DNA from: an uncultured archaeon
GTDB lineage: Archaea > Halobacteriota > Methanosarcinia > Methanosarcinales > Methanoperedenaceae
Direction of reading: 5' to 3'
Assembly: GCA_902386085.1 (NCBI GenBank)
Contig: CABMIA010000189.1
Span: 1 to 7,776, forward strand
Length of the DNA stretch: 7,776 nt
Shown here: positions 5,940-7,776 of the stretch, piece after piece
Layout: each line of letters begins with the position of its first letter
Numbering within the stretch: position 1 is the first letter of the stretch
The notes under the pieces: model-generated
What the model was told of the DNA's origin: nothing
Seen by the model: the letters and a program-made list of their open reading frames with translations, nothing else
Databases searched by the model: none
Made by a program: the position numbers and the translations under genes

Positions 5940-7685
5940 ATGCGGCTTCAAAGCCGGATTATCGATACCATGGCAGAGGGGGTTATGCTCACCCGGGTAA
6001 GCGATGGGGCCATTTTCTATACCAATCCCAGATTTGGCCGGATGTTCGGCTACCAACCAGAAGAACTGGTGGGCAGCGATATATCTGTTGTCAATGCACC
6101 CACTGAGAAGAACCCGAAAGAGGTGGCTGCCGAAATCGCAAAAGTCCTTAATGAAAACGGTGAATGGAAAGGAGAAGTGTATAATATCAGGAAAGACGGC
6201 ATCAAATTCTGGTGCCATGCAAACGTTTCAACGTTTGAACATCCTGAACATGGAAAAGTCTGGATTTCAGTACATACGGACATCACCGAGCGCAAACAGG
6301 CTGAAGATGCCCTGAAAGAATCCGAGCAGAAATACAGAACATTGATAGATAACATGCAGGACGGCGTGGTTATTATCCAGGATGAAAAAGTACAATTTGC
6401 CAACGATGCGACTGCAAGGATCAGCGGGTACGGGGTGAAAGAGCTTATCGGGATGGACTTCAGGGAACATGTCACTCCGGAGAATATGGAAGTGGTTGCA
6501 AATAATTATCAGCGAAGACAGGCAGGGGAAAGTGTTCCAAAGGAGTATGAATTCAGTATCCAGCGCAAAGACGGAACAAAAGCATTCCTCAATATGACTG
6601 TCGGGCTTATCACGTATCAAGGAAAGGTGGCAAGTATGGTGACCCTGAAGGATATCACGGAGCGTAAACGGGCGATTGAGGCGCTGCGCGAAAGTGAAGA
6701 CCGCTACCGCCGCCTTGTTGATTTTTCCCCTTTCGGGATCGCAATTCATTCAGACGGTAAAATTGAGTACGCGAATCTGGAGGCAATGAAAATCCTGGGC
6801 GCGGCAAGCCTTGAAGCGCTTTTTGGGAGACCATTGCTCCAGATCATACACCCGGAGTATCATGAGATCGTGAAAGAACGGGTCCGCAAACTGGAGCAAG
6901 GGGAGATAGCCCCGCTGATCGAGGAGAAATTTGTCAGGCTTGATGGCACCCCTGTTGATGTTGAAATAACCGCAATTCCTTTTATATTCAGGGGCAAACA
7001 GGCTGTGTACGGGGTCTTCCAGGAAATAACCGAGCGCAAGCGGGCAGAAGAACAGATCAGGAGCTCACTGCGGGAAAAAGAAGTGCTTCTTCGGGAAATA
7101 CACCACAGGGTCAAGAACAATATGCAGCTCATTTCCAGCTTGCTCAGGCTTCAATCCAGGTATGCCGGAGAAGAGAAATACCGTGAAATGCTCATGGAAT
7201 GCCAGAACCGCATAGTATCGATGGCCCTTATTCACGAGAAACTCTATCGTTCCCGGGATATGACAAAAATTGACTTAAAGGATTACATAAGGGACCTGAT
7301 AAACAACCTGTCCCAGTCTCATGGCGCCGCTGAAAGCAGGGTTGATGTCAGTACGGATGTGGAGGACATTTCTCTCGGGATCGACCTGGCGACACCATGC
7401 GGACTGATAATCAACGAACTGGTTAATAATTCATTAAAACATGCATTCCCGGATAGAAGAGAAGGCAAGATAACAGTGACGTTTAAAAGGGCAGACGAAA
7501 AGATGTTCGAACTCAGAGTCAGTGACAACGGCATAGGCATTCCCGAAGGTCTGGATTTCAGGAAGACCGAATCCCTGGGCTTGCGCCTGGTAACAATCCT
7601 TGTGGAGGATCAGCTTGAAGGCGAGATCAGTTTGGATCGAAGCAAAGGAACCGAATTCAGGATTAAATTCAAAGGAGACAATTGA
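5940..7685 (+). CDS. Three-PAS HisKA_2 sensor histidine kinase, C-terminal half of the split gene
   Basis: Starting from the ATG at 5940, this is a 581-residue soluble kinase. It carries three PAS domains (about 5-119, 130-243, 254-367, ending DITERK, DITERK and EITERK). The HisKA_2 domain (about 378-455) has the phosphoacceptor in EIHHRVKNN, probably His389. The HATPase domain follows, with N box INELVNNSLKHAF (491-503), G1 SDNGIGIPEG (528-537) and a GLRLV segment (547-551). All catalytic motifs look intact. In the unbroken gene this would be the cytoplasmic output of the membrane sensor. The 66 codons between the TAA and this ATG encode the rest of PAS3 and are probably untranslated if this start is used. 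Its stop overlaps a response regulator start by one base, making that protein its likely partner. The kinase identity is secure; the start and independent expression are inferred. Confidence 0.75.
   Translation: MRLQSRIIDTMAEGVMLTRVSDGAIFYTNPRFGRMFGYQPEELVGSDISVVNAPTEKNPKEVAAEIAKVLNENGEWKGEVYNIRKDGIKFWCHANVSTFEHPEHGKVWISVHTDITERKQAEDALKESEQKYRTLIDNMQDGVVIIQDEKVQFANDATARISGYGVKELIGMDFREHVTPENMEVVANNYQRRQAGESVPKEYEFSIQRKDGTKAFLNMTVGLITYQGKVASMVTLKDITERKRAIEALRESEDRYRRLVDFSPFGIAIHSDGKIEYANLEAMKILGAASLEALFGRPLLQIIHPEYHEIVKERVRKLEQGEIAPLIEEKFVRLDGTPVDVEITAIPFIFRGKQAVYGVFQEITERKRAEEQIRSSLREKEVLLREIHHRVKNNMQLISSLLRLQSRYAGEEKYREMLMECQNRIVSMALIHEKLYRSRDMTKIDLKDYIRDLINNLSQSHGAAESRVDVSTDVEDISLGIDLATPCGLIINELVNNSLKHAFPDRREGKITVTFKRADEKMFELRVSDNGIGIPEGLDFRKTESLGLRLVTILVEDQLEGEISLDRSKGTEFRIKFKGDN
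7674..7677 (+). promoter_or_regulatory. Ribosome binding site of the response regulator gene
   Basis: GGAG lies seven bases before the ATG at 7685, inside the last codons of the kinase. It is among the clearest ribosome binding sites in the window and supports the ATG at 7685 as the start. Confidence 0.6.
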
Positions 7686-7776
7686 TGCCGGGAACAAGGA
7701 TATTGATTGTTGAAGATGAGAGAATAGTTGCTGAAGATATATGGAGAAGCCTGGAAAATATGGGCTACGCTGTTAC
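7685..7776 (+). CDS. Response regulator, N-terminal receiver fragment (cut by window end)
   Basis: Thirty codons and two bases are visible. The protein starts MPGTRILIVEDERIVAEDI, a typical first strand of a receiver domain, with the acidic residues Glu10-Asp11 that help bind magnesium near the phosphorylated aspartate; that aspartate and any output domain lie beyond the window. Its ATG shares one base with the TGA of the kinase, so the two are surely co-transcribed and probably translationally coupled. Receivers with this 'ILIVEDERIVAEDI' start commonly pair with PAS-HisKA_2 kinases in methanogen-type archaea. That pairing is an inference here. Whether it is a stand-alone receiver, a REC-PAS protein or a DNA-binding regulator cannot be told. 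Confidence 0.88.
   Translation, partial: MPGTRILIVEDERIVAEDIWRSLENMGYAV

Larger units (their letters stand above)
3987..7685 (+). pseudogene. Interrupted MASE3-like/six-PAS/HisKA_2 histidine kinase (whole locus)
   Basis: Read as one frame, with a single internal stop, this locus encodes a 1231-residue membrane sensor kinase. It has about eight membrane helices, PAS1 to PAS6, a HisKA_2 dimerisation/phosphoacceptor domain and a HATPase domain. The TAA at 5739-5741 falls inside PAS3. Sequence on both sides joins into a continuous PAS domain without any shift: the part ending DFDFSPRE is followed after the stop by AEKYIEDDKR and later GIFWDITKRK, as expected for one domain. Each of the six PAS domains ends in a DITERK-type motif. 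The rest of the frame is undamaged, so the lesion is either recent, a base-calling error, or tolerated because the two halves are made separately. The fragments are described in their own entries. Confidence 0.6.

Noticed and set aside
6004..6315. Plus-strand open frame inside the kinase half in another frame
   Set aside because: It overlaps a clear PAS domain in the real frame and its product has no recognisable family.
1..7776. CRISPR array, tRNA, rRNA, insertion sequence or transposase
   Set aside because: No regularly spaced direct repeats, tRNA-like cloverleaf sequence, rRNA segments or transposase motifs were recognised on either strand by eye; nearly the whole window is occupied by well-identified coding sequence.

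Overview
The window reads as the chromosome of an archaeon with a chemotaxis system, most likely a methanogen-related euryarchaeon of the Methanosarcinales/Methanoperedens kind. This placement is an inference. It rests on a complete CheC next to CheA, CheB and CheR, an archaeal-type TATA/BRE promoter in the one real intergenic gap, oligo-T stretches rather than hairpins at the operon end, and a long multi-PAS kinase ending in a HisKA_2-type 'HHRVKNN' core, a style common in that group. Base composition is moderate, about 45% GC in the kinase core (one 60-base line counted), with a very AT-rich stretch in a membrane domain. All genes found are on the + strand.

Region 1 (1-3799) is the 3' part of a chemotaxis operon: the C-terminal end of cheB (methylesterase), then cheA (histidine kinase), cheR (methyltransferase) and cheC (CheY-P phosphatase). 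The genes are packed tightly: a 9-base gap between cheB and cheA, then ATGA stop/start overlaps at cheA/cheR and cheR/cheC. Together they form the signalling and adaptation core: receptors drive CheA, CheA phosphorylates CheY and CheB, CheR and CheB set receptor methylation, and CheC removes phosphate from CheY-P. A third ATGA overlap at the end of cheC opens a 21-codon reading frame that may be the stump of a lost operon gene.

Region 2 (3800-3986) is a 187-base intergenic gap. It holds the 21-codon frame, two T6 runs that could end the che transcript, and a TATA/BRE promoter for the next gene.

Region 3 (3987-7685) encodes what was one very large sensor kinase, with about eight membrane helices (MASE3-like), six PAS domains, HisKA_2 and HATPase. 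The frame is broken by one in-frame TAA at 5739-5741 inside the third PAS domain. The frame stays open for 647 codons after the stop. A GAGG motif with an ATG at 5940 could restart translation of the three-PAS kinase half. The locus is therefore either a fresh pseudogene, a sequencing error, or a split sensor and kinase pair.

Region 4 (7685-7776) is the start of a response regulator. It overlaps the kinase stop by one base, has a good ribosome binding site, and is the probable phosphorylation partner of the kinase. It runs off the window.
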